A DNA stretch of 64,000 bases from Nocardia testacea NBRC 100365 (GTDB taxonomy: Bacteria; Actinomycetota; Actinomycetes; Mycobacteriales; Mycobacteriaceae): the NCBI RefSeq assembly GCF_000308775.1, contig NZ_BAGJ01000267.1, positions 1 through 64,000 of the forward strand, read 5' to 3'. The notes beneath the pieces are model-generated. The model searched no databases. It was not told the origin of the DNA and was given only the letters and a program-made list of their open reading frames with translations. Positions 16,737 to 25,842 of the stretch are shown here, in pieces; position 1 is the first letter of the stretch; each line of letters begins with the position of its first letter. A program made the position numbers and the translations under genes.

Positions 16737-19700
16737 GTGCAGATCGCGTTGCTTGGACCGCTCGACATCCGAGCAGACGACGGGGGATCCATCGAGGTAC
16801 CGGGCGTCCGGTTACGGGCGCTGCTGATCGCCCTCGCCCTGGAAACCGGCCGCCCGGTCCCGCGGACCACCCTGGTCGACTGGATCTGGGGTGAGCAGCC
16901 GCCCGCCGATGCCGCGAACGCCCTGCAAGCGCTGGTCTCCCGGCTGCGCCGGCTGCTCCCGGACGGATCGCTCGAGGGACAGGCGGGCGGATACCGGCTC
17001 ACCGTGCGCCCCGGCGCGGTCGACGCGGTGCGGTTCGAGCAGCTCCTCGACGAGGCCCGCGGCCGTGACGACGCGCAGCGGGCCCGGCTGCTGCGCGAGG
17101 CACTCGGCCTGTGGCGCGGTGCGCCGATGCAGGACGTGGAAGTACGCGACAACGAGGCCGTGGAGGCGGTGCTCACCCGGCTCGAGGGGCTGCGTCTGGC
17201 CGCGACCGAGGACCTCTACGAATCGGAGATCCGCCTCGGCCGGGCCGCGGAGCAGGTGAGCGAGCTGACCGAGCTGGTGACCCGGTATCCGGTGCGGGAA
17301 CGGCTCGTCGCGGCGCTGATGCGCGCGCTCGGCGCCGCGGGCCGTGGATCCGAGGCGCTGGTGGTGTACCAGGAGGCGCGGGAAGCGCTCGCCGACACAC
17401 TGGGCGTGGATCCTTCCCCGGAACTGTCCGAGCTGCACGTCGCCCTCTTGCGCGGCGAGGTGGGCCCGGAGAACACCGAGCGCCGGACCAATCTGCGTGC
17501 CGAACTCACCGGATACATCGGCAAATACGCCGATATCGCCGCCGTACGCGACCTCATCGCCAATCATCGGCTCACCACTCTGACCGGTCCCGGGGGTTCG
17601 GGAAAGACCAGGCTCGCGGTGGAAACCGCACAGACCCTGCTCGACGATCTCCCCGACGGCGCCTGGCTGGTCGAACTGGCGTCCGTGGAGGCGAACGGTG
17701 ACGTGGCGCAATCGGCGATCGCCGCGCTCGGCCTGCGCGACGCGCTGCTCGGCGGCGCCCCGAACGCCGAACCGATCGAACGGTTCGTCGCGGCGGTGCG
17801 TGACCGCGAGACGCTGGTGATCCTGGACAACTGTGAGCACGTCATCGACGCGGTGGCGGTATTCGCCCACCGGGTCCTGGGGGAGTGCCGGCGGCTGCGG
17901 ATCCTCGCCACCAGCCGGGAACCGCTCGGTATCACCGGCGAGGCACTGTGGCAGGTCGAGCCGCTGGCGCTACCCGCCGCGCATGCGGACCCCGGCGAGA
18001 TCGCCGCGTCCCCGGCGGTGCAACTGCTGCGGGACCGCGCCGGAGCGGTGCGCAAGGAACTCGCCGACGACCCTCGCGCCCTGGCGACCATGGGCCGCGT
18101 CTGCCGTGCGCTCGACGGGATACCGCTGGCGATCGAACTGGCCGCGGCCAGATTGCGCACCATGTCCCTCGACCAGCTCGCCGACCGCCTCGACGACCGG
18201 TTCCGGCTGCTCACCGGCGGCAGCCGCACCGCGATCCGGCAACACCGGACATTGCGCGCGGTGGTCGACTGGAGCTGGGAGCTGCTCACCGACGCGGAAC
18301 GGACGGTATTGCGCCGGCTCGCGGTATTCGCCGGCGGCGCGAGTCTGGCGGCGGCGGAACAGGTGTGCGCGGACCCCGGCGCCGGCCCGGACACGGGGGT
18401 CGAGCAGTGGGAGGTGCTCGAACTGCTCACCGCGCTCACCGAGAAATCGCTCCTGCTCACCGCGGCGGAGACCGAGCCGCGCTACCGGATGCTCGATACG
18501 ATCCGGCAGTACGCCCGCGACCGGCTGGAGGAGTCCGGGGAGACGGACGCGGCGCGCCGAGCGCATCTGGCCTATTTCACCGATCTCGCCGCGACCGCGG
18601 AACCGCACCTGCGCCGCGCCGAACAGCTGGAGTGGCTCGCCGTGCTGGGGGCCGAGCACGACAATATCGCTGTCGCGATGCGCGGCGCGCTCGCGGCCGG
18701 CGATACGACCGGGGCGCTGCGGCTCGCCGCGGCTGCCGGCTGGTACTGGTGGCTCGGCGGGTACAAGGCCGAAGGTCTGGAGTTCCTCTCCGCGGTCGCG
18801 GACGCGCCCGCCGACGTGGACGACGAGACCCGCGCCATGGTGTACGCGCTGGTCGTGCATTTCCTGAGTTCGGGGCGCAACGACGCGAACCAGGTGGGGG
18901 AATGGATCCGCAAGGCCCACCGCGTCGGCCGCGATGTGCGGGCCGGGCATCCGGCGGTGGCGTTCATCGCCGCGCTGGAACGGATGCTGCACGGCCCGGA
19001 AGCGTTGCCGGCCGCGTTCGAACCGCTGCTCACCGCCGCCGACCCCTGGGTGCGTGCGCTGGCCCGGTTGCAGATGGGCAAGATGCGCATCGTGCTGGGC
19101 CGGGACGGACCGGAAGTGGACCGCTATCTCGAGGGCGCGCTGGCCGAGTTCCGCGCCCTCGGTGAGCGGTGGGGGATGTCGTTCGCGCTGACCGAGGCGG
19201 CGAACCGACACGCCACCCGCGGCGAATTCGCGGTGGCCTGTGAACTTTTCGAACAGGCGAATGCCGTGGTCACCGAGATCGGCTCGACCGAGGACATCGT
19301 CGGGCTGCTGTCGCGGCAGGCCCAGTTGTATTGGCTGGCGGGTGATACCGAGGCGAGTGCGGCCGCGCTGGCCGAGGCGCAGCGGTGCGCGGCCCGGGTC
19401 GCCTGGCCGGTGGCGCTGGCCGAACTGGCGCTGGCGAAGGCGGAGCTGGCCCGCTGGCGCGGTGCGGCCGAGGAGGCGTACGAGCAGATCCGGGTCGCGA
19501 CGACCATATTGGGCAGCGAAGCCGAGACGCCCCATCTGGCCGCCATGATCCACACCATGCTGGGTTACCTCGCCACCGATCCGGAACAGGCCCGGTCCCA
19601 CCATGGCACCGCCTTCCGGGCGGCGGCCGAGGCCGGGCATTCGGTGCTGGTCGCCCAGGTGATTGTCGGGGTCGCGGATCTGGCGCTGCGCGCGGACCGC

Positions 19701-19892
19701 GCTCTCGACGCCGCGCGGCTGCTCGCGGCAAGCAGCGCCGTGCACGGTATGCCCGATCGCTCCCAGCCGGACGCGGCCCGGATCGAGCGGACAGTACGAG
19801 ATCGCCTCGGTGAAGCGGACTTCACCGAGGCGATGCGGGAGGGCGCGGAAGCGGACTGGCGGGAACTGGCCGCCGTCACGCTCGCTTGTTGA
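16737..19892 (+). CDS. AfsR-like BTAD/NB-ARC/TPR transcriptional regulator
   Basis: Large multidomain regulator of 1051 residues. Order: an OmpR-like winged helix (about 1-95; IALLGPLDIRA at the start, ALQALVSRLRRLL in the recognition region), a BTAD domain (about 95-245; VDAVRFEQLLDEAR, YQEAREALADTLGVDPSPEL), an NB-ARC ATPase (Walker A GPGGSGKTR at about 283, Walker B ETLVILDNCEHV at about 362) and C-terminal TPR-like helices (620-1050). This is the AfsR class of SARP regulators, in which ATP binding and TPR ligands control DNA binding. It is divergent from the ferredoxin-P450 operon and overlaps the 3' end of the DrrB gene by 17 bp. The heptamer repeats at 16622 and 21592 are its probable sites. 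Confidence 0.9.
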   Translation: MQIALLGPLDIRADDGGSIEVPGVRLRALLIALALETGRPVPRTTLVDWIWGEQPPADAANALQALVSRLRRLLPDGSLEGQAGGYRLTVRPGAVDAVRFEQLLDEARGRDDAQRARLLREALGLWRGAPMQDVEVRDNEAVEAVLTRLEGLRLAATEDLYESEIRLGRAAEQVSELTELVTRYPVRERLVAALMRALGAAGRGSEALVVYQEAREALADTLGVDPSPELSELHVALLRGEVGPENTERRTNLRAELTGYIGKYADIAAVRDLIANHRLTTLTGPGGSGKTRLAVETAQTLLDDLPDGAWLVELASVEANGDVAQSAIAALGLRDALLGGAPNAEPIERFVAAVRDRETLVILDNCEHVIDAVAVFAHRVLGECRRLRILATSREPLGITGEALWQVEPLALPAAHADPGEIAASPAVQLLRDRAGAVRKELADDPRALATMGRVCRALDGIPLAIELAAARLRTMSLDQLADRLDDRFRLLTGGSRTAIRQHRTLRAVVDWSWELLTDAERTVLRRLAVFAGGASLAAAEQVCADPGAGPDTGVEQWEVLELLTALTEKSLLLTAAETEPRYRMLDTIRQYARDRLEESGETDAARRAHLAYFTDLAATAEPHLRRAEQLEWLAVLGAEHDNIAVAMRGALAAGDTTGALRLAAAAGWYWWLGGYKAEGLEFLSAVADAPADVDDETRAMVYALVVHFLSSGRNDANQVGEWIRKAHRVGRDVRAGHPAVAFIAALERMLHGPEALPAAFEPLLTAADPWVRALARLQMGKMRIVLGRDGPEVDRYLEGALAEFRALGERWGMSFALTEAANRHATRGEFAVACELFEQANAVVTEIGSTEDIVGLLSRQAQLYWLAGDTEASAAALAEAQRCAARVAWPVALAELALAKAELARWRGAAEEAYEQIRVATTILGSEAETPHLAAMIHTMLGYLATDPEQARSHHGTAFRAAAEAGHSVLVAQVIVGVADLALRADRALDAARLLAASSAVHGMPDRSQPDAARIERTVRDRLGEADFTEAMREGAEADWRELAAVTLAC

Positions 19893-20637
19893 ACGTGGCC
19901 CGGGACCACACGTATCCGACGAGGGCGAACCCGGCGCACCAGGCGAGCGCCGCGGCCGTGTAACCGCCGGAGGGGTGACCGGCCAGGAATCCGCGCAGTG
20001 CTTCGATGATCGGCGTGAACGGCTGGTACTGGGCGAACTGCCGCACCCCCTGGCCCATCTTCTCGGCCGGCACGATCGCGGTGCTCACGAACGGCAGCAT
20101 GATCAGCGGCACCACGCCCATACCGGCGGACTCGGGGGTTTTCGCCGCCATACCGAGCGCGACCGTGAGCCAGGCGGCGGCGAACGAGGTCGCCGCCAGG
20201 ATGCCGAGGGCACCCAGCCAGTGCAGCCCGGTGGCCGGTGGCCGGAAGCCCAGCGCGAACGCCACCGCGAGGATTGCCACGACGGCGACCGCATTGGTCA
20301 GGATGGTGGCCACGACATGGCCGGTGAGGACGGCGCTGCGGGACACATCCATCACCTTGAACCGGTTGATGATGCCCTTCGACATATCCGAGCTCACCGC
20401 CACCGCGGTGCCCGACAATCCGTAGCTGATGGCCAGCAGCAGCATGCCCGGCGTCGCGTAGTCGATGTACTCGCCGCCGACGTCGAAGGCGCTGCCGAAC
20501 ACGTACACGAAGATCAACATCATCACCACCGGCATGAAGGCCGCGTTGAAGATGGTGACCGGATTCCGGGTGGAATGTTTGAAATTGCGCCGCAGCATGA
20601 TCGACGAATCGGCCAGCGGTGCGGTGATGGTGCTCAT
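19876..20637 (-). CDS. ABC-2 type permease, DrrB-like
   Basis: Membrane subunit of an ABC-2 exporter, 253 residues with six hydrophobic helices. It begins with a short cytoplasmic stretch containing MLRRNFKHSTRNPVTIFN, typical of DrrB daunorubicin-resistance permeases. Its ATG overlaps the stop of the ATPase gene by 4 bases (20634-20637), so it depends on that gene for translation. The ATPase reading frame is broken, which makes the function of this permease doubtful unless another ATPase substitutes. It converges with the AfsR-like regulator, overlapping its last 17 bases. Confidence 0.87.
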   Translation of the reverse strand: MSTITAPLADSSIMLRRNFKHSTRNPVTIFNAAFMPVVMMLIFVYVFGSAFDVGGEYIDYATPGMLLLAISYGLSGTAVAVSSDMSKGIINRFKVMDVSRSAVLTGHVVATILTNAVAVVAILAVAFALGFRPPATGLHWLGALGILAATSFAAAWLTVALGMAAKTPESAGMGVVPLIMLPFVSTAIVPAEKMGQGVRQFAQYQPFTPIIEALRGFLAGHPSGGYTAAALAWCAGFALVGYVWSRATFNKRA

Positions 20638-21568
20638 GATGCGGTGACCTCCGTGGTCGCGTGGCCGGTGAGGGAAAGGAACACATCGTCGAGATCGGGT
20701 GTGTGGACAGAAACCTCGGCCGCCTCGAGCGCGGCATCGTCGAGCCGATCGAGCACCTGCCGCAATGATTTCGAGCCACCGTCACCGGGCACCCGCAGCG
20801 TCAGTGCCTCGTCGTCCCGGGTGGAACCCGGCAGGACCCGCTGCGCCGCGTCCAGTTCGCCGAGGTGGGTGAACCGGAGCCGGATATAGCTGCCGGGGAC
20901 CTGGCGTTTGAGTTCGCCGGGCGTGCCCTCGGCGACGATGCGCCCCTGATCGAGCACCGCGATCCGGTCGGCCAGCTGATCGGCTTCCTCCAGATACTGG
21001 GTGGTGAGGAAGATCGTCACGCCCTGATCCGTCAGACCCCGCACATGGTGCGCCGGCTGCGCGGATCCAGCCCGGTGGTCGGCTCGTCCAGGAAAACGAT
21101 CTCCGGCTTGGTGACCAGCGTCATCGCCAGATCCAGCTTCCGCCGCATACCGCCGGAATAGGTCGCCGCCCGTTTCCGCGCCGACTCCGTCAAGTCGAAC
21201 CGGTCCAGTAGCTCGGTGACCACCCGCTTGCGCCCCTCACCTCGGAGCCGATGGATATCGGCCATCAGCTCCAGGTTCTCTTCCCCCGTGAGTAGATCGT
21301 CCACCGCGGCGAACTGCCCGGTGACCCCGATCGCCGCCCGTACCGCCTTGGTCTCGGTCGCGATATCGTGCCCGGCGACCCGCGCGGTGCCGCCGTCGGC
21401 CTTCAACAGTGTGGTCAGCACGTTCACCGTGGTCGTCTTGCCGGCCCCGTTGGGACCGAGCAGGGAGAAGATCGTGCCGGCGCCGATGTTCAGATCGATA
21501 CCGTCGAGGACCGTTCTGTCCCCGTACGCCTTCCGCAGCCCCGAGGCCGCGATTGCCGAATTGCTCAT
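20634..21568 (-). pseudogene. DrrA-like ABC ATPase, broken by a small deletion
   Basis: ATPase of a DrrAB-type exporter, read in two frames. Part one (21568 to stop at 21032) has Walker A GPNGAGKTT, signature YSGGMRRKLDLAM and Walker B EIVFLDEPTTGLDPRS, then ends in RTMCGV-stop. Part two (from about 21044 to 20634) continues RGLTDQGVTIFLTTQYLEEA and the C-terminal extension. In DrrA proteins the junction reads roughly RxxMW-x-x-V-R-x-L. Here ATGTG runs directly into CGG, so ten bases are missing, probably lost between two GTG repeats. The H-switch (TTQ region) is out of frame. A genuine mutation is likelier than a read error because of the size. Confidence 0.8.
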
Positions 21569-21591
21569 GGGAAGTACTGTCGGCGCGGCGG

Positions 21592-21631
21592 CTGATATCG
21601 CCCTGATGCCGAGCTGATACGGCCATGACAC
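21592..21631. promoter_or_regulatory. SARP-type heptamer direct repeats, DrrAB promoter
   Basis: Four 7-bp units with 4-bp spacers: CTGATAT (21592-21598), CTGATGC (21603-21609), CTGATAC (21614-21620), ATGACAC (21625-21631). The array is 23 bp from the DrrA ATG at 21568. The whole block, including the bases around the ATG, resembles the ferredoxin upstream region, where the array stands 22 bp from an in-frame ATG. This suggests one regulator and a near-leaderless transcript for both operons. Confidence 0.7.
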
Positions 21632-21661
21632 GGGGTCCCGGGTGACGGGCCGGGTCGTCCA

Positions 21662-23071
21662 CTACGCCGGGGCGTATCCGGTGAACTCCTGGGCGGTCAC
21701 CGTGACCATATGTCCGCCCATCGCCCGCACCGCCGTGTGGAAGGCGGGCCTGCCACTGGGCGGCAACGGCATCGACCAGGAAACCGCACCGTCGCCGGCG
21801 ACGATCGCGTGCACAGTGGTGCCGTCGGACAGGATGAGGTGGCTCGCGTCGGTAATGCCGTCGTAGCGCAGCGTGTTCGAGAACGGCGTCGGCAGCGCCC
21901 AGACCCGGTGCCCGTCGGTGAGGTCGAGGCCGATCAACTCCGCTCCACCGGGCGACCGGACGATCACGGTATCGGCCACCACTCCTTCCACCGCGCTCGA
22001 ACGACCGGTGGGCTCGTCGATGCCGATCTGCGCGTTCGTCCACAGAACCCGGCCCGAGCTCCGCTCGTAGGCCCTCTCGCCGGTGAGGATCGGCGGCGGT
22101 GTCGCGGTCGCGGTCGGATACCACTCGAGGATGGAACTCGCATTGCCGACCTCGATGATCGGCCGGCCGCTGCGCTCGAGCAGCGCGAGCCGCCCCGCGC
22201 TCCCGCCGCGCTCGATCACCTGCGACGCGATGAGGCCGCCGTCGAAGGTGTAGGCGACGGGACCGGTGAACAGCGGCTCGCCGGAGTGCAGATCGTAGAC
22301 GCGAACGTTGTGGTCGTGCCCGTCGAGGAAGTAGTTCTGGGCGGTCCCGTCGATCCGCGGGGTCACCGGGTCGCCGGCGACAGGCGTCGGATAGGTCCGC
22401 CGCCAGATCGCGTCGATATCGGATACCGTGCCGCGCGTCACGACCGCCGTCATCCAGTCCTCGGTCCGGCCGGTCACCGCTACGACACCATCGCGGACCG
22501 CGACATCCGTGACCTCGAAGTCGGTCGGATGGTCCCCGAGTATCGCGCCCGTGGCCGCGTCGACTATCACCACTCGGTGCGTGCCGTGACACGCGAGCCT
22601 TCCGCCGGACACCCGCTCCCGGCAGCCGTCGAGTTCGCCCACATCGGTCGTCCACAGCACGTGACCGGTATCCGGATCGATGCCGTGCATCCGAACCGGA
22701 CCGACAGTCGCCCCGGAATTCTCGCCCGCTCCCGGCCCGCCGGGCACCGCGGTCGCCGCGACGATCACCGTCCCGGCATCCATCGGCGCCCCGTAGCCGT
22801 AATAGCTGTCCAGATTCTGCGGCGCCGCCAACAGCACCGCGCCGGGCTCGTCGGACAGGTCGGCAGCGCGCAGAGTCCACTGCGGCACCGGAGCGGAGTC
22901 GAGCCGTGCGGATATCAGGAAACGCCCGGCGAGCACGGAGGCCTGCCGCGGCTCGTCCGGTGACCGCCCCACCCATACGACCACCGCGATGCCCATCGCC
23001 ACCACGAGCAGCACCGAGATCCAGATCTTGCGTGTTCCCCGGTCGATCGGCCACTTCGCAGCCTTGTTCAT
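21662..23071 (-). CDS. Membrane-anchored PQQ-like beta-propeller protein
   Basis: 469 residues. A short cytoplasmic N-terminus is followed by one membrane helix (about 15-34, ISVLLVVAMGIAVVVWV). The remainder is repeated beta-strand blades of the PQQ/quinoprotein type (for example GHVLWTTDVGELDGC, GRVLWTNAQIGID, GDGAVSWSMPLPPSG). No enzyme active-site set is evident, so it is probably a binding or scaffolding protein outside the membrane. It reads away from the DrrAB promoter and stands alone. Similar propellers of unknown role are common in Nocardia and Rhodococcus, to my knowledge. Confidence 0.78.
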   Translation of the reverse strand: MNKAAKWPIDRGTRKIWISVLLVVAMGIAVVVWVGRSPDEPRQASVLAGRFLISARLDSAPVPQWTLRAADLSDEPGAVLLAAPQNLDSYYGYGAPMDAGTVIVAATAVPGGPGAGENSGATVGPVRMHGIDPDTGHVLWTTDVGELDGCRERVSGGRLACHGTHRVVIVDAATGAILGDHPTDFEVTDVAVRDGVVAVTGRTEDWMTAVVTRGTVSDIDAIWRRTYPTPVAGDPVTPRIDGTAQNYFLDGHDHNVRVYDLHSGEPLFTGPVAYTFDGGLIASQVIERGGSAGRLALLERSGRPIIEVGNASSILEWYPTATATPPPILTGERAYERSSGRVLWTNAQIGIDEPTGRSSAVEGVVADTVIVRSPGGAELIGLDLTDGHRVWALPTPFSNTLRYDGITDASHLILSDGTTVHAIVAGDGAVSWSMPLPPSGRPAFHTAVRAMGGHMVTVTAQEFTGYAPA

Positions 23072-23347
23072 CGGGCGGTCTCCTTCATACAGCCGAACAG
23101 AACGGGCTGTGCGAACAGGTAACGTATCAGCGGCTTCGGCGGGGTAGGAACAGCGACTCGATGCCTTTGATCCGTTCCGGGCCTTCGCAACACGCGACAG
23201 GTTCGCCGAACCCCGCCCCTCCCCGGGCAGCGCGAACCACTGTTCGACTATTTCGCCCGCGCCGCCGACGCCTACCGCCGGGTCGCGGCGGAGATCGGGG
23301 GACCGGCCGGAGACCGACGCGGCGGGCTGTGGAACCGGTGGCCCGAT

Positions 23348-24094
23348 TCAGCGCGCGGCGGCTATCACCGCGGCGAGGCCGTTCGGGCTCATGAGAGTGG
23401 CCGCGTCGGTGACCTGCTCGCCGTTCACGGTGACGGTCGGGGTGGAGTTCACGCCGCTGTTCAGCACCTCGTCGGTCTTCGTGCGCAGATAGGTGTCGTA
23501 CTCGCGGTCGGTGATGCACTGGGCCACCGCGGGATCGGTGTAGCCGGCGGATTCCGCGATATCGATCAACGCGCTGTCGGGCAGGCCGGCACCGCCCTCT
23601 TCGGGCTGCCGGGTGAACATATCGGAAAGCCAGGCCTGATAGTCGTCCACGCCGGAATTCGCGACGCAGAATGCCGCATTGCCCGCCCGGGAGGAGTACT
23701 CGGTTGTGCTGGCGCGGTCCAGGAAGGTGATGACGCTGTATTCGACCGCCGCGGTGCCGTCGCGCACGGCGTCCTCCAGCACCTTGCCGTTGGCCTCCTC
23801 GAATGCCTTGCAGGCGGGGCACTGCAGGTCCATGACGACGCGGACGGTCACCTGCGCGCCGGGTTCGCCGATCCGGACCGCGCCGTCGGCCAGCACATGC
23901 GCCGGAGCCGAATCGCCGGCCGTCGCTGTCGGGGTGCCGGGAACATCCTCTGCCGCAGCACTTCGCGCCAGCAGTCCGATACCGATCGCGGCGGCGGCCA
24001 CCAGCAACACCACGAAGGGGGTCGCGATCACGAGAAGCCGGCGATTCGATCCCTGGTTCTGCGGGGGCGGCCACCCGCCGGGGTAGGTGCTCAA
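23348..24094 (-). CDS. DsbA-family thioredoxin-fold protein, membrane-anchored
   Basis: 248 residues with a Pro/Gly-rich N-terminus, one membrane helix (about 22-45) and an extracytoplasmic thioredoxin-like domain. The active-site CPAC lies at about residues 92-95 (DLQCPACKAFEEA), and the family cis-Pro region NSTPTVTVNG is near residue 215. This matches the DsbA-like thiol oxidoreductases of mycolate bacteria that act on secreted proteins. The start is TTG at 24094; I see no better one. The 276-bp gap toward the propeller gene holds only weak, broken coding-like sequence. Role in disulphide formation inferred from the family. Confidence 0.86.
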   Translation of the reverse strand: MSTYPGGWPPPQNQGSNRRLLVIATPFVVLLVAAAAIGIGLLARSAAAEDVPGTPTATAGDSAPAHVLADGAVRIGEPGAQVTVRVVMDLQCPACKAFEEANGKVLEDAVRDGTAAVEYSVITFLDRASTTEYSSRAGNAAFCVANSGVDDYQAWLSDMFTRQPEEGGAGLPDSALIDIAESAGYTDPAVAQCITDREYDTYLRTKTDEVLNSGVNSTPTVTVNGEQVTDAATLMSPNGLAAVIAAAR

Positions 24095-24234
24095 TTCGTG
24101 CGCTCCCGTTCGCCGGACATTGCTCCGTCAGCCTAGTCGGCGCCGGCCGGGTCGGATGAGATGCTTCCGTGGAGCGGCTCGGTTCCGAGTCGTGGTCCGG
24201 CGAACCGGTGGGGTCACCGAGGACGGAGAGACGG

Positions 24235-25008
24235 ATGACGAAACGGATACTGGTCACCGGCGGTACCGGTCGGCTCGGGCGCGTATTCGTGCCCCGGTTG
24301 CTCGCCGCCGGCCATGATGTGCGGGTTCTGACCCGTTCCGAACGCGCACCGGCGGCCCATCGGTGGGCGGTGGGGGACCTGAGCACCGGAGCCGGGCTGA
24401 GCGAGGCGCTCACCGGTATCGAGGTGATCGTCCACCTGGCCACCACCAACGGCCGCGGTGACATCACCACGACCCGTGCGCTGGTCGAGGCCGCGCAGGC
24501 CGTCGGCCGCCCACATCTGGTGTACCTGTCGATCGTCGGTATCGACCACCACGCACTCGGCTATTACCGCGCGAAAGTGGAGTGCGAAGGTCTGATCGAG
24601 CGGTCGGAGCTGCCGTGGACGATTCTGCGCGCCACCCAATTCCACGACCTGATCGCCGAGATATGCGACTACCAGCGGTTGTTGCCGCTGCTCGCGATGC
24701 CGTCCAAGGTGAGTTTCCAGCCGGTCGATGTCACCGAGGTGGCCGATCGCCTCGCCACATTGGCGGCGGGTACCGCGAGCGGCCGGGTACCCGACCTGGG
24801 CGGACCGGAGATACGCGCCGCGACCGACCTGGCCCGGGCGTATCTGCGAGCCGCCGGGCGCCGCAGACCGGTACTGGCGGTTCCGTTGCCCGGTAAAGCG
24901 ATGCGCGACTTCCGCGCCGGGCTCCAGCTCGCTCCGGACCACAAGGACGGACGGATCACTTTCGAAGAGTTCCTCGCCGCGCGCCGCGAACAGGATCCGG
25001 GCCGCTGA
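24235..25008 (+). CDS. NmrA-like NAD(P)-binding oxidoreductase
   Basis: Atypical short-chain dehydrogenase of 257 residues with the Rossmann motif TGGTGRLG at residues 8-15 and the NmrA/HSCARG pattern (VIVHLATTNGRGD, LVYLSIVGID, YYRAKVECE with Tyr/Lys spacing). The ATG at 24235 follows GGACGGAGAG and is favoured over an in-frame start at 24169. It is read away from the DsbA-like gene. The substrate or redox-sensing role is unknown. No cofactor preference can be fixed from the loop alone. Confidence 0.85.
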   Translation: MTKRILVTGGTGRLGRVFVPRLLAAGHDVRVLTRSERAPAAHRWAVGDLSTGAGLSEALTGIEVIVHLATTNGRGDITTTRALVEAAQAVGRPHLVYLSIVGIDHHALGYYRAKVECEGLIERSELPWTILRATQFHDLIAEICDYQRLLPLLAMPSKVSFQPVDVTEVADRLATLAAGTASGRVPDLGGPEIRAATDLARAYLRAAGRRRPVLAVPLPGKAMRDFRAGLQLAPDHKDGRITFEEFLAARREQDPGR

Positions 25009-25266
25009 GGTCCTCGCTGTTGTCCGGCCGGCGGACTGTTTCTGCTCGCCCTGCGGACGGCGTCGAGGCCCCGAGCCCGCGGGGGAGCTGCGGTCAGGCC
25101 CCGCGGTTTCACCGGTGCTACCGACGGCCAGGGCGCGAACCCGTACCGGCATCCGGCAGTGCCTCACGTTCGGCAGCGGTCGTGTCGGTTTCGTCCAAGA
25201 CAACGGCGGCCGCTGTTCCTACGCTGACCTCAGGCCGAATCCGAGGCCCGTACTCAGGAGGAACAG

Positions 25267-25842
25267 ATGACACGCGAACTCGTCTACACGGGCTTCATGT
25301 CGCTGGACGGCGTCGTGGACTCGCCCGGCGGCACCGTCGAGGGACACCGCAGCGGCGGCTGGGTGATGGACACCGAGTTCGTGCCCGAAGCATTCGCGCT
25401 CAAAGGCGAAGAACTCGCCGATACGACCGCGCTGATGTTCGGCCGCCGCAGCTACGAGGCCTTCGCTCCGACCTGGCGCGATTCCGATGATCACGCCGCG
25501 TACAAGGACCTGCCCAAATATGTCGTCTCGTCCGGTCTGGGCGAGGACGCCCTGATCGACGGCTGGGGCCCGATCACGATCCTGCGCACGGCCGACGATA
25601 TCGCGAAGCTGAAGCAGACCGACGGCGGCGCGATCTACATCCACGGCAGCGCCGAACTGGCCCGCAGCCTCGCGGACGCCGATCTCATCGATCGATACAA
25701 CCTGCTCGTGTTCCCGGTGCTGCTGGGCGCGGGCAAGAGCCTGTTCAGCCGCGCCGACCGGGACAAGCAGACCCTTCGGGTGCGGGATTCGGCCACCTAC
25801 TCCAACGGTGTGACCAAGCTCGTCTACGACGTGGTGCGCTGA
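25267..25842 (+). CDS. RibD C-terminal / dihydrofolate reductase-like protein
   Basis: 191 residues of the RibD-C/DHFR-like fold. Conserved pieces are YTGFMSLDGVVDSPGG at the start, LMFGRRSYEAFAPTW, KYVVSSGL, IYIHGSAELARSLADADLIDRY and LVFPVLLGAGKSLF near the end. Such stand-alone proteins are NADPH-dependent reductases of mostly unknown substrate, though some replace DHFR. AGGAGGA stands 7 bases before the ATG at 25267. The 3' end overlaps the convergent AraC gene by 19 bp. The 258-bp gap before it shows nothing definite. Confidence 0.87.
   Translation: MTRELVYTGFMSLDGVVDSPGGTVEGHRSGGWVMDTEFVPEAFALKGEELADTTALMFGRRSYEAFAPTWRDSDDHAAYKDLPKYVVSSGLGEDALIDGWGPITILRTADDIAKLKQTDGGAIYIHGSAELARSLADADLIDRYNLLVFPVLLGAGKSLFSRADRDKQTLRVRDSATYSNGVTKLVYDVVR

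Noticed and set aside
17970..19745. 591-codon minus-strand frame opposite the AfsR-like gene
   Set aside because: Composition-driven shadow of the TPR region; no domain pattern.
21237..23054. 605-codon minus-strand frame across the propeller and DrrA genes
   Set aside because: Runs out of frame through two recognisable genes and is almost all Arg, Gly and Asp.
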